This document shows, piece by piece, positions 22,204 through 35,092 of a DNA stretch of 64,000 nt (positions within the stretch are counted from its first letter, which is position 1; every line of letters begins with the position of its first letter). The translations under genes were made by a program, and so were the position numbers. The stretch comes from Neoechinorhynchus agilis (lineage: Eukaryota > Acanthocephala), in contig CM121341.1 in NCBI GenBank assembly GCA_051530055.1, forward strand, positions 4,340,001 through 4,404,000. Direction: 5' to 3'. Below the pieces are notes generated by a model. The model was not told the origin of the DNA. It worked only from the letters and a program-made list of their open reading frames with translations, and did not search any database.

Positions 22204-22629
22204 ATGGCGGAGTGTCTCAACTCTTTATCGGAACCGCCGGCTAAAACCATCAACGCAAATGGTTCAATTGAAGATACTTAAGTGCTTGGTAAGTACTTCT
22301 AAATGGAGACGCCGGCGCAAGACAATGCTTAGAAGCAAATTAATACTCATCAAGAATTCATAGCTGACGACCCGAATTTTTAGTAAATTGCCTCCCAAAA
22401 AAATCAATAACGAAAAAATGACTTAAAAACGCTTATTTTTTTCTAAAGAATGATATTATTTGTTAGTGGAACGAGCGACGGTTCTTGTCGAGAAGGATGA
22501 TGCTTCGTGAGTTTCGATAATCGGGTTTCGGTATCTCTGACGAATTGCACCAGAAAATGGAGAAAAGATCCATCGAAACGTTGGGTGTTCAGATCCGCAG
22601 ATAACTATTTTAGGTTTGCCACTTACTAA
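22204..22629 (+). CDS. 57-residue hypothetical protein, three exons
   Basis: Exons 22204-22261, 22467-22506 and 22554-22629 join in frame through GT-AG introns of 205 and 47 nt; the second is of the size typical for this genome. The product begins MAECLNSLSEPPAKTINAN and ends ADNYFRFATY. It is hydrophilic with a KWRKDPSKRWVFR basic-aromatic stretch, and has no signal peptide or membrane segment. I do not recognise it. Support comes from the 47-nt intron, the strong GTGAGT donor and the coding-like composition of all three pieces; the first donor (GTTCAA) is weak, and a strong GTAAGT at 22289 lies just past a stop. Confidence 0.45.
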
Positions 22630-22910
22630 TGTATAAATGAGAAATGAAGAAGCCTTAAAAGAAATGTCTTAGTATGATTTAGAGTCCTTGAAATAGTCTT
22701 GAGTCAAAAACAATATGGATAACATAGAAATTGTGGTAAATGAAGTCTACTTACGCTCTATCGTGAATATAATTTCTGTGTTTTGAAAATCTTTTTTGCC
22801 TTTATGGTTACAAAAACTGAATTCTTTGGGTTGATCTCGATGATTTTTCAAGGATTTCTAATCCCTATCGGTTTGTTTCTACTGCCGGATGCTTTCGACA
22901 ACACTAATCT

Positions 22911-23901
22911 TCTGATAAAATGTGGTGAAGAAAATAAGAACTGAGAAATTCGAGAATTTTCGGCCTTAGCGTAGGCCGTCTTCAGACTATCTAAAATGAA
23001 TCAGTCACAAATCCTATGTCCTTTTGGAACGGCGAAGAAAATAAGAACTAAGAAATTCGATTTTATTGTGAATTTTCGGCCTTAGCGTAGGCCGTCTTCA
23101 GACTATCTAAAATGAATCAGTCACAAATCCTATGTCCTTTTGGAACGGCGAAGAAAATAAGAACTAAGAAATTCGATTTTATTGTGAATTTTCGGCCTTA
23201 GCGTAGGCCGTCTTCAGACTATCTAAAATGAATCAGTCACAAATCCTATGTCCTTTTGGAACGGCGAAGAAAATAAGAACTAAGAAATTCGATTTTATTG
23301 TGAATTTTCGGCCTTAGCGTAGGCCGTCTTCAGACTATCTAAAATGAATCAGTCACAAATCCTATGTCCTTTTGGAACGGCGAAGAAAATAAGAACTAAG
23401 AAATTCGATTTTATTGTGAATTTTCGGCCTTAGCGTAGGCCGTCTTCAGACTATCTAAAATGAATCAGTCACAAATCCTATGTCCTTTTGGAACGGCGAA
23501 GAAAATAAGAACTAAGAAATTCGATTTTATTGTGAATTTTCGGCCTTAGCGTAGGCCGTCTTCAGACTATCTAAAATGAATCAGTCACAAATCCTATGTC
23601 CTTTTGGAACGGCGAAGAAAATAAGAACTAAGAAATTCGATTTTATTGTGAATTTTCGGCCTTAGCGTAGGCCGTCTTCAGACTTCGCAATGAGAACGGA
23701 ACGTGATAATCTAAATATCCCGATCTGGAAACTTGAGCGTTTCTATGAATCTGTCTTTGTAATCGCCCTTTGGATAAACATCGCCTCCATCGTCGTTCTA
23801 CCCCGTCGGTTTCTACACTCTGCGAGAACCTCAGTTGCTCCGAAAATTCACAATAAAATCGAATTTCTCAGTTCTTATTTTCTTCACCATATTTTATCAG
23901 C
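22911..23901. mobile_element. foldback element holding a 116-bp satellite (array C)
   Basis: Inverted arms of about 50 bp lie at 22911-22960 and 23842-23901 (CTGATAAAATGTGGTGAAG at the left, complement at the right). Between them are seven copies of a 116-bp unit (22955-23680) with the landmark GGCCTTAGCGTAGGCC, a perfect hairpin, followed by GTCTTCAG. About 160 bp of unique sequence follow before the right arm. Direct repeats CACTAATCTTCTG occur just outside, at about 22904 and 23922. Confidence 0.75.
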
Positions 23902-24028
23902 AATGTTAAATATATATTCCACTAATCTTCTGTAATGTTTTCCCTCGGGCTATCCATTTGCTGGGCTTTAAAAATAAAGATCGGAGAAAATTCATTTAGG
24001 ATGATATAAATGGAGTTGTGGTGATACC

Positions 24029-24162
24029 GATTTTATTTTGTAATTTCGAAAGATGAGGAAAAAATGTCAGTCATTGTTTGTACGTTTTTACGCGAACATC
24101 GAAAATTTTTTAAAACGAATGACTGATGATGCTTCCTCTTTCGAAATATCTCAATAAAATAG
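24029..24162. mobile_element. foldback (MITE-like) element
   Basis: Imperfect inverted arms of about 45 bp (TTTTATTTTGTAATTTCGAA at the left, complement around 24140-24162) enclose GTCAGTCATTGTTTGTACG, the shared core seen in the other foldbacks. From 24163 to 24864 the DNA is AT-rich without a gene that I can support. Confidence 0.6.
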
Positions 24163-24864
24163 GCTTTATCCACGAAAACACCAACTTTTAGTTTTCTCAG
24201 TTCAATCAAAAAATATGACTATTTAAAGAAAGATTGCGAACGAGGACACTAAAATTTACTTAAGAATCACATAAATATTTGTAGCATTGTATTAATTTTT
24301 TTCTTTCTACCCGTTAATAATTTATAAAAGTTCCAATAGGAAAAGAGGTTGTTTTTTTCATGCTTTTTCATAATTCAAACATTTTGCTTACAAGAAATAG
24401 AGTTTTTTCAGCTTTCAAAATATTTTTTCTAGAACCATTAAACCATTAGTAATTGCCGGTAAGTATTTTTAAATGCGAAACGAACTTGTTACCTCAGGAA
24501 TTATGCCTTTAAATATTAAGGAGGACGCAAGTAAGATCGAAATACTCGTTAAAATTCAAGAAATGAAAAATCCGTTTCCGAACCCTTTTCCGAATCGATT
24601 AAAATAGTTCGTGATTTTTTCGATTTTTCCCCTTTTAGATATTTTTATCATTGTCACATTGAGAGAAAAATACACAATTATCCGATTATTGAGGATCATA
24701 AATATTCACTATAACAGAATAATCAAAGTTGATTTTCTCTTCAATTCTTCAATAATCCTTAAAATATCTTTAAACTAGAGCCACGTTCTCTCGATTTCTA
24801 AGAAAACTTTGTGAAATACTGCTTGATTTTCTGGCCGCATGATTGATTAGATTTTTGATTTTGC

Positions 24865-27800
24865 AATGATTATAGAAAAATAGTTTTATTTTCGAGCTTT
24901 CACCGTCTTACGGCTTCATCGAAAGTTTTTGTTTATGAAACGGAAAAGAATGCTCCGGACTTGGTGTTGCGTTCAAGAACGAAAAATTAATTCTTATTTA
25001 ATTCAACTAATTTTTTAATCAGTTGAATGGAAAATGGTTCAAACGCGGGATCACGGGTTTAATTGTCTTCGAAATTAAATTTTCCTTCCGAAAATGGACA
25101 CTTAGAAGAGGGCCGTTGTAATGATTATAGAAAAATTGTTTTATTTTCGAGATTTCACCGTCTTACGGCTTCCTCGAAAGTTTTTGTTTATGAAACGGAA
25201 AAATGATGCTCCGGACTTGGTGTTGCGTTCAAGAACGAAAAATTAATTCTTATTTAATTCAACTAATTTTTTAATCAGTTGAATGGAAAATGGTTCAAAC
25301 GCGAGATCACGGGCTTAATTGTCTTCGAAATTAAATTTTCCTTCCGAAAATGGACACTTAGAAGAGGGAAGTTGTAATGATTATAGAAAAATAGTTTTAT
25401 TTTCGAGCTTTCACCGTCTTACGGCTTCCTCGAAAGTTTTTGTTTATGAAACGGAAAAATGATGCTCCGGACTTGGTGTTGCGTTCAAGAACGAAAAATT
25501 AATTCTTATTTAATTCAACTAATTTTTTAATCAGTTGAATGGAAAATGGTTCAAACGCGAGATCACGGGCTTAATTTTCGAAATTAAATTTTCCTTCCGA
25601 AAATGGACACTTAGAAGAGGGAAGTTGTAATGATTATAGAAAAATAGTTTTATTTTCGAGCTTTCACCGTCTTACGGCTTCCTCGAAAGTTTTTGTTTAT
25701 GAAACGGAAAAATGATGCTCCGGACTTGGTGTTGCGTTCAAGAACGAAAAATTAATTCTTATTTAATTCAACTAATTTTTTAATCAGTTGAATGGAAAAT
25801 GGTTCAAACGCGAGATCACGGGCTTAATTGTCTTAGAAATTAAATTTTCCTTCCGAAAATGGACACTTAGAAGAGGGAAGTTGTAATGATTATAGAAAAA
25901 TAGTTTTATTTTCGAGCTTTCACCGTCTTACGGCTTCCTCGAAAGTTTTTGTTTATGAAACGGAAAAATGATGCTCCGGACTTGGTGTTGCGTTCAAGAA
26001 CGAAAAATTAATTTTTATTTAATTCAACTAATTTTTTAATCAGTTGAATGGAAAATGGTTCACGGAGATCACGGGCTTAATTGTCTTGAAATTAAATTTT
26101 TTCGAAAATGGACACTTAGAAGAGGGCAGTTGTAATGATTATAGAAATAGTTTTATTTTCGAGATTTCACCGTCTTACGGCTTCCTCGAAAGTTTTTGTT
26201 ATGAAACGGAAAAGATGCTCCGGACTTGGTGTTGCGTTCAAGAACGAAAAATTATCTTATTTAATTCAACTAATTTTTTAATCAGTTGAATGGAAAATGG
26301 TTCAAACGCGAGATCACGGGCTTAATTGTCTTAGAAATTAAATTTTCCTTCCGAAAATGGACACTTAGAAGAGGGAAGTTGTAATGATTATAGAAAAATA
26401 GTTTTATTTTCGAGCTTTCACCGTCTTACGGCTTCCTCGAAAGTTTTTGTTTATGAAACGGAAAAATGATGCTCCGGACTTGGTGTTGCGTTCAAGAACG
26501 AAAAATTAATTCTTATTTAATTCAACTAATTTTTTAATCAGTTGAATGGAAAATGGTTCAAACGCGAGATCACGGGCTTAATTGTCTTAGAAATTAAATT
26601 TTCCTTCCGAAAATGGACACTTAGAAGAGGGAAGTTGTAATGATTATAGAAAAATAGTTTTATTTTCGAGATTTCACCGTCTTACGGCTTCCTCGAAAGT
26701 TTTTGTTTATGAAACGGAAAAATGATGCTCCGGACTTGGTGTTGCGTTCAAGAACGAAAAATTAATTCTTATTTAATTCAACTAATTTTTTAATCAGTTG
26801 AATGGAAAATGGTTCAAACGCGGGATCACGGGTTTAATTGTCTTCGAAATTAAATTTTGCTTCCGAAAATGGACACTTAGAAGAGGGAAGTTGTAATGAT
26901 TATAGAAAAATAGTTTTATTTTCGAGATTTCACCGTCTTACGGCTTCCTCGAAAGTTTTTGTTTATGAAACGGAAAAAATGCTCCGGACTTGGTGTTGCG
27001 TTCAAGAACGAAAAATTAATTCTTATTTAATTCAACTAATTTTTTAATCAGTTGAATGGAAAATGGTTCAAACGCGAGATCACGGGCTTAATTGTCTTAG
27101 AAATTAAATTTTCCTTCCGAAAATGGACACTTAGAAGAGGGAAGTTGTAATGATTATAGAAAAATAGTTTTATTTTCGAGATTTCACCGTCTTACGGCTT
27201 CCTCGAAAGTTTTTGTTTATGAAACGGAAAAATGATGCTCCGGACTTGGTGTTGCGTTCAAGAACGAAAAATTAATTCTTATTTAATTCAACTAATTTTT
27301 TAATCAGTTGAATGGAAAATGGTTCAAACGCGAGATCACGGGCTTAATTGTCTTAGAAATTAAATTTTCCTTCCGAAAATGGACACTTAGAAGAGGGAAG
27401 TTGTAATGATTATAGAAAAATAGTTTTATTTTCGAGATTTCACCGTCTTACGGCTTCCTCGAAAGTTTTTGTTTATGAAACGGAAAAATGATGCTCCGGA
27501 CTTGGTGTTGCGTTCAAGAACGAAAAATTAATTCTTATTTAATTCAACTAATTTTTTAATCAGTTGAATGGAAAATGGTTCAAACGCGAGATCACGGGCT
27601 TAATTGTCTTCGAAATTAAATTTTCCTTCCGAAAATGGACACTTAGAAGAGGGAAGTTGTAATGATTATAGAAAAATAGTTTTATTTTCGAGATTTCACC
27701 GTCTTACGGCTTCCTCGAAAGTTTTTGTTTATGAAACGGAAAAGAATGGTCCGAACTTGGTGTTGCGTTCAAGAACGAAAAATTAATTCTTATTTAATTC

Positions 27801-28485
27801 AACTAATTTTTTAATCAGTTGAATGGAAAATGGTTCAAACGCGAGATCACGGGCTTAATTGTCTTAGAAATTAAATTTTCCTTCCGAAAATGGACACTTA
27901 GAAGAGGATGATTATAGAAAAATAGTTTTATTTTCGAGATTTCACCGTCTTACGGCTTCCTCGAAAGTTTTTGTTTATGAAACGGAAAAATGATGCTCCG
28001 GACTTGGTGTTGCGTTCAAGAACGAAAAATTAATTCTTATTTAATTCAACTAATTTTTTAATCAGTTGAATGGAAAATGGTTCAAACGCGAGATCACGGG
28101 CTTAATTGTCTTAGAAATTAAATTTTCCTTCCGAAAATGGACACTTAGAAGAGGGAAGTTGTAATGATTATAGAAAAATAGTTTTATTTTCGAGCTTTCA
28201 CCGTCTTACGGCTTCCTCGAAAGTTTTTGTTTATGAAACGGAAAAATGATGCTCCGGACTTGGTGTTGCGTTCAAGAACGAAAAATTAATTCTTATTTAA
28301 TTCAACTAATTTTTTAATCAGTTGAATGGAAAATGGTTCAAACGCGAGATCACGGGCTTAATTGTCTTAGAAATTAAATTTTCCTTCCGAAAATGGACAC
28401 TTAGAAGAGGGCCGTTGTAATGATTATAGAAAAATTAATTTATTTTCGAGATTTCACCGTCTTACGGCTTCATCGAAAGTTTTTG
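24865..28485. repeat. satellite D, about 254-bp unit, 14 copies
   Basis: Head-to-tail units begin TGATTATAGAAAAATAG and carry the hairpin landmark CACCGTCTTACGGCTTCCTC. Copies differ by small indels; one near 26.1 kb is more diverged. The hairpin ACCGTCTTACGG is the same as in the foldback at 14.2 kb. Downstream (28486-29165) is AT-rich spacer with no supported gene. Confidence 0.95.
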
Positions 28486-29165
28486 ACGGATTAATATTCA
28501 TTCTTACACGCCACATCGAGTTCTGAGCATTCTTTTTCCCGTTTTACAAACAAAAACTTCCGTCCACGATGGATTTCAACCAATTTAAGCGATTGGGGAA
28601 TCGTTTTTAACTTTTCTTCTATTCTTTAGGTGACTCTTTTGTCCTTTAAAGATTTTCTTCCAGCAAAGCGACAACTTAGTCTCGCAACAATGAATTGAAT
28701 TATAAAGTAGAACGAAAGGGTGTTTAACTTCCCAGAGTTTGTCCAAATTTCTCTCATTGTGATCAAATCGACTTATAAATTTCTAAAATAAGAAATTTCG
28801 ACTTGCTTGCAAGCTCTGAAAAGAATGCGGGAACCCTCTTTCATAGAACGAAAATATCCTGAGGATTCTAGAAAAATTAAAATTTGTAAAATATTTTTTA
28901 AAATTATTTTGTAATAGTTAATTGTCGTTAATCCTCCTAAATAAAATTGTTTTTCGATGTTAATGTAAACCTTTAAGTCCTTTAAATCAAGTCTTCAAAA
29001 AGCTCAGGAATAATCGAATTATATTTTGCGGATATTTTGATGTTGTTTTGGGGTGAAAAATAAATTTTGTTGCCAGAATTCAATATGAATGTCCGCCGGA
29101 ATGGTCAAATGTTCCGTTCGATCGGTCTCTCAACGGAGGAGAGTTTAAATGATTTTAAAGCCTTG

Positions 29166-31090
29166 AATTATCGTTTTTGTGAGGGCATCAACCTAAAAAA
29201 ACTTTAATAGAACCAAAATTTATTTTTCACTAGTAAAATTGTCGTTTTTGTAAGGGCATCAGCCTAAAAAAACTTTTAATAGAACCAAAATTTATTTTTC
29301 ACTAGTAAAATTGTCGTTTTTGTAAGGGCATCAGCCTAAAAAAACTTTTAATAGAACCAAAATTTATTTTTCACTCGTAAAATTGTCGTTTTTGTGAGGG
29401 CATCAGCCTAAAAAACAATTAATAGAACCAAAATTTATTTTTAACGAGTAAAATTGTCGTTTTTGTAAGGGCATCAACCTAAAAAACAATTAATCGAATC
29501 AAAATTTATTTTTAACGAGTAAAATTGTCGTTTTTGTAAGGGCATCAGCCTAAAAAACAATTAATAGAACCAAAATTTATTTTTCACTAGTAAAATTGTC
29601 GTTTTTGTTAGGGCATCAGCCTAAAAAAACTTTAATAGAACCAAAATTTATTTTTCACTAGTAAAATTGTCGTTTTTGTAAGGGCATCAGCCTAAAAAAA
29701 CAATTAATCGAATCAAAATTTATTTTTAACGAGTAAAATTGTCGTTTTTGTAAGGGCATCAGCCTAAAAAAACTTGTAATAGAACCAAAATTTATTTTTA
29801 ACGAGTAAAATTGTCGTTTTTGTAAGGGCATCAACCTAAAAAACAATTAATCGAATCAAAATTTATTTTTAACGAGTAAAATTGTCGTTTTTGTAAGGGC
29901 ATCAACCTAAAAAACAATTAATCGAATCAAAATTTATTTTTAACGAGTAAAATTGTCGTTTTTGTGAGGGCATCAGCCTAAAAAAACAATTAATGGAACC
30001 AAAATTTATTTTTAACGAGTAAAATTGTCGTTTTTGTGAGGGCATCAACCTAAAAAAACTTTTAATCGAACCAAAATTTATCTTTCACTAGTAAAATTGT
30101 CGTTTTTGTAAGGGCATCAACCTAAAAAAGCAATTAATAGAACCAAAATTTATTTTTCACTAGTAAAATTGTCGTTTTTGTAAGGGCATCAACCTAAAAA
30201 AATTAATAGAACCAAAATTTATTTTTCACTAGTAAAATTGTCGTTTTTGTTAGGGCATCAACCTAAAAAACAATTAATCGAATCCAAATTTATTTTTCAC
30301 GAGTAAAATTGTCGTTTTTGTAAGGGCATCAACCTAAAAAAATTAATAGAACCAAAATTTATTTTTCACTAGTAAAATTGTCGTTTTTGTGAGGGCATCA
30401 ACCTAAAAAAACTTTTAATAGAACCAAAATTTATTTTCAACGAGTAAAATTGTCGTTTTTGTAAGGGCATCAACCTAAAAAAACTTTTAATAGAACCAAA
30501 ATTTATTTTTCACTCGTAAAATTGTCGTTTTTGTGAGGGCATCAACCTAAAAAAACTTTAATAGAACCAAAATTTATTTTCAACGAGTAAAATTGTCGTT
30601 TTTGTAAGGGCATCAACCTAAAAAAACAATTAATCGAATTCCAATTTTATTTTTCACTAGTAAAATTGTCGTTTTTGTTAGGGCATCAGCCTAAAAAAAC
30701 AATTAATCGAATCAAAATTTATTTTTCGCTAGTAAAATTGTCGTTTTTGTTAGGGCATCAGCCTAAAAAAACTTTTAATAGAACCAAAATTTATTTTTCA
30801 CTAGTAAAATTGTCGTTTTTGTAAGGGCATCAACCTAAAAAAACTTTTAATCGAACCAAAATTTATTTTTCACTAGTAAAATTGTCGTTTTTGTAAGGGC
30901 ATCAACCTAAAAAAACTTTTAATAGAATCAAAATTTATTTTTAACGAGTAAAATTGTCGTTTTTTTAAGGGCATCAGCCCAAAGAAAACAATTAATCGAA
31001 CCAAAATTTAGTTTCAACGAGTAAAATTGTCGTTTTTGTAAAGGCATCAGCCTAAAAAAACTGATCAAATCAAAATCTATTTTTCACTAG
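29166..31090. repeat. satellite E, about 74-bp unit, about 26 copies
   Basis: The unit is AAAATTGTCGTTTTTGTAAG, GGCATCAGCCT (or AACCT) and a run of A, then AATTTATTTTTCACTAGT. Copies are noticeably diverged (CACTAG/AACGAG, AACTTTTAATAG/CAATTAATCG variants interleave), so this array looks older than B or H. It ends about 105 bp before the aph-1 start codon. Confidence 0.95.
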
Positions 31091-31195
31091 TAAAATTGTG
31101 GTTTTTTTACCATCTCTTCAACGCTTTCATACTACCACTCCCAAGTTTTTTCATAAAGTCGACACGTCTCATTTTAAGAATCCCAATTTTTAGAA

Positions 31196-32511
31196 ATGAC
31201 ATGGATGGAATCAATTGGGGTGTTCTTGATAGTATACAGTCCGCCGATTTGTGTGTCCATGGCTGCTATTGGTCGTGATCCAATCCGACTGATTTTAACA
31301 CTTATTTGGTAATATAACTTCTGTTTTGAGCTCCTGCCGACGATTGTCTAAAAAGTTGCTTTTTTTGGACATTTGCATTAGGATTGAACGGAATCATGTA
31401 TACAATATTAAAGCAAATTAAATCAGTCGATCAAGCATCTTTGGCCCCACTTTACATTTGTATAGGTGTGATCGGCCAAGAGATTGTCAGAGTTGCTCTG
31501 GTCTATGGATTCTGGTATTTTTATCTACTGTTTATTAAGCTAGAAATCATTCAAATGCCTTTCAAGTTTATCAAAAGACAAAGCAAATAAGGAAGCCACT
31601 GCGAGAAACCTTCCCATCGATGATTTAATTCCATCAATTAAAATAAGTGGAATGTGTAAGTTCCTAAAATATATCTTATTGAAAAGATAGTTCATCATTG
31701 TTTTGTTCGAGTGGAGAAAGTAATTAAGTTTAATTAAATTAAATTAAATATTTCGATCCTCTATCTCGGATCTTCTTCAGTATTGTTTGTTAGTATTAAT
31801 TAAATTTAATTAAACTTAATTACTTTCTCCACTCGAACAAAATAAAATATATCTCTCGACCATATTTATGGCTCGAACCTCCAAAAACATTTTGTGTCAT
31901 TTGAGTTTTTACTTTAAATCACAGTCGATTAACGATATTTTCTCGTTTTAAAAAGTGATAGGTATCGCGTTCATGTTGATGCAAAATGTATTTGTGATGA
32001 TAAATCTGTTCAATCAAACAATAGGGCGAGCGACGGCCGGATTTCTAAATTTACCTTCTAACTTTCTCCTTTACGAAGGTATGTTCTTGCTTCATTAAAA
32101 ATAAAAAAAAGGGAACTTATAGCTCTGCAAACAATGCTAAATTCTTTACTTCAGTTTCTTTAACTCACTGATTCTTAAAGGTTTTACTCTTTACATAAGA
32201 ATCAATGACCACTCTACACTGTCATCCTCACCAGCTCACCAATATTCATTGGACTAGGACGAAAATTTATGTTAAGGACGGTTTATATTACAATTACTCA
32301 CCTCGTCTTATCTTTTTTGAGCCTTCTGAATCTGCGGATCGGACATGGCCCAGCGATTTACACTGCTTTAATGGCGATCTGTGTAGCTGTGAACGCTTTG
32401 ATCGCTTTTGTGCCCAATGGGATAATGAAGCCTTTAAATGCAACTGATTTAAATAGTACAAGACGGATCGGGCAGCGGACGCACGATGCTAATAACACTA
32501 ATTCAGAATGA
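31196..32511 (+). CDS. aph-1: APH-1, gamma-secretase subunit
   Basis: Six exons (31196-31308, 31356-31514, 31567-31655, 31956-32078, 32123-32153, 32235-32511) join in frame through GT-AG introns to 263 residues; human APH1A has 265. APH-1 is the seven-pass scaffold of gamma-secretase, which with presenilin, nicastrin and PEN-2 cleaves Notch-type membrane stubs. Visible family marks: MTWMESIGVFLIVYSPP for TM1, FFW in TM2, IGVIGQEIVRV in TM3, SGMLIG (GxxxG; the third glycine of the family motif is replaced) in TM4, and the two conserved polar-core histidines, LLH (H172) and ITHL (H194), matching human H171 and H197. Introns 1 and 2 are 47 and 52 nt. Intron 3 (300 nt) carries a foldback element. 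Satellites flank the gene on both sides. Confidence 0.92.
31701..31842. mobile_element. foldback element inside aph-1 intron 3
   Basis: Near-perfect arms of about 45 bp (TTTTGTTCGAGTGGAGAAAG and complement) surround ATTTCGATCC, a hairpin CTATCTCGGATC-type stem, and CTTCAGTATTGTTTG. The core matches the foldback at 46.95 kb, but the arms do not. Confidence 0.8.
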
Positions 32512-32518
32512 GAAATAT

Positions 32519-35092
32519 CGTGCTTTTTCTCACTTAATAAGCAATTTAAGTGTATGTTTATAAGGGAAAAACCTTTTTTATATGTGTTCATTTTCCTTAA
32601 TTTTCGTGACTGAAACATGCCCGAGTTGTGAATTGACGAAATATGGGAATTTTTTGATTTTTTCTATCGATCGCATTTAATTGATTGGATATTCGTTCGA
32701 AATCTCATTAGGTCCTGTAAGGCGAACTTTGCGATCATTTTTAGACAATAAAATCTGTTCATTTAAAAACAATAAGCAATTTAAGTGTATGTTTATAAGG
32801 GAAAAACCTTTTTTATATGTGTTCATTTTCCTTAATTTTCGTGACTGAAACATGCCCGAGTTGTGAATTGACGAAATATGGGAATTTTTGGATTTTTTCT
32901 ATCGATCGCATTTAATTGATTGTGGATATTCGTTCGGAAATCTCATTAGGTCCTGTAAGGCGAACTTTGCGATCATTTTTAGACAATAAAATCTGTTCAT
33001 TTAAAAACAATAAGCAATTTAAGTGTATGTTTATAAGGGAAAAACCTTTTTTATATGTGTTCATTTTCCTTAATTTTCGTGACTGAAACATGCCCGAGTT
33101 GTGAATTGACGAAATATGGGAATTTTTGGATTTTTTCTATCGATCGCATTTAATTGATTGTGGATATTCGTTCGGAAATCTCATTAGGTCCTGTAAGGCG
33201 AACTTTGCGATCATTTTTAGACAATAAAATCTGTTCATTTAAAAACAATAAGCAATTTAAGTGTATGTTTATAAGGGAAAAACCTTTTTTATATGTGTTC
33301 ATTTTCCTTAATTTTCGTGACTGAAACATGCCCGAGTTGTGAATTGACGAAATATGGGAATTTTTTGATTTTTTCTATCGATCGCATTTAATTGATTGTG
33401 GATATTCGTTCGGAAATCTCATTAGGTCCTGTAAGGCGAACTTGCGATCATTTTTAGACAATAAAATCTGTTCATTTAAAAACAATAAGCAATTTAAGTG
33501 TATGTTTATAAGGGAAAAACCTTTTTTATATGTGTTCATTTTCCTTAATTTTCGTGACTGAAACATGCCCGAGTTGTGAATTGACGAAATATGGGAATTT
33601 TTTGATTTTTTCTATCGATCGCATTTAATTGATTGTGGATATTCGTTCGGAAATCTCATTAGGTCCTGTAAGGCGAACTTTGCGATCATTTTTAGACAAT
33701 AAAATCTGTTCATTTAAAAACAATAAGCAATTTAAGTGTATGTTTATAAGGGAAAAACCTTTTTTATATGTGTTCATTTTCCTTAATTTTCGTGACTGAA
33801 ACATGCCCGAGTTGTGAATTGACGAAATATGGGAATTTTTTGATTTTTTCTATCGATCGCATTTAATTGATTGTGGATATTCGTTCGGAAATCTCATTAG
33901 GTCCTGTAAGGCGAACTTTGCGATCATTTTTAGACAATAAAATCTGTTCATTTAAAAACAATAAGCAATTTAAGTGTATGTTTATAAGGGAAAAACCTTT
34001 TTTATATGTGTTCATTTTCCTTAATTTTCGTGACTGAAACATGCCCGAGTTGTGAATTGACGAAATATGGGAATTTTTTGATTTTTTCTATCGATCGCAT
34101 TTAATTGATTGTGGATATTCGTTCGGAAATCTCATTAGGTCCTGTAAGGCGAACTTTGCGATCAATTTTAGACAATAAAATCTGTTCATTTAAAAACAAT
34201 AAGCAATTTAAGTGTATGTTTATAAAAAAACCTTTTTTATATGTGTTCATTTTCCTTAATTTTCGTGACTGAAACACCCGAGTTGTGAATTGACGAAATA
34301 TGGGAATTTTTTGATTTTTTCTATCGATCGCATTTAATTGATTGTGGATATTCGTTCGAAATCTCATTAGGTCCTGTAAGGCGAACTTTGCGATCATTTT
34401 AGACAATAAAATCTGTTCATTTAAAAACAATAAGCAATTTAAGTGTATGTTTATAAGGGAAAAACCTTTTTTATATGTGTTCATTTTCCTTAATTTTCGT
34501 GATGAAACATGCCGAGTTGTGAATTGACGAAATAGGGAATTTTTGATTTTCATCGATCGCATTTAATTGATTGTGAAAACAACCTAAGGCGAACTTTGCG
34601 ATCAATTTTAGACAATAAAATCTGTTCATTTAAAAACAATAAGCAATTATGTATGTTTATAAGGCAAAAACCTTTTATATGTGTTCATTTTCCTTAATTT
34701 TCGTGACTGAAACATGCCCGAGTTGTGAATTGACGAAATATGGGAATTTTTTGATTTTTTCTATCGATCGCATTTAATTGATTGTGGATATTCGTTCGGA
34801 AATCTCATTAGGTCCTGTAAGGCGAACTTTGCGATCATTTTTAGACAATAAAATCTGTTCATTTAAAAACAATAAGCAATTTAAGTGTATGTTTATAAGG
34901 GAAAAACCTTTTTTATATGTGTTCATTTTCCTTAATTTTCGTGACTGAAACATGCCCGAGAGTTGTGAATTGACGAAATATGGGAATTTTTGGATTTTTT
35001 CTATCGATCGCATATAATTGATTGTGGATATTCGTTCGGAAATCTCATTAGGTCCTGTAAGGCGAACTTTGCGATCAATTTTAGACATCGTC
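32519..35092. repeat. satellite F, about 238-bp unit, 11 copies
   Basis: The unit runs AATAAGCAATTTAAGTGTATG to GAACTTTGCGATCATTTTTAG. It starts eight bases after the aph-1 stop. The last complete units (34.2-34.7 kb) have more small deletions than the first ones. It ends at a TTTTAG that could serve as a splice acceptor for the next gene fragment. Confidence 0.95.

Noticed and set aside
32205-32447. Alternative 80-codon frame overlapping the aph-1 last exon
   Set aside because: It is a shadow; the other frame carries the conserved APH-1 C-terminal sequence with THL.
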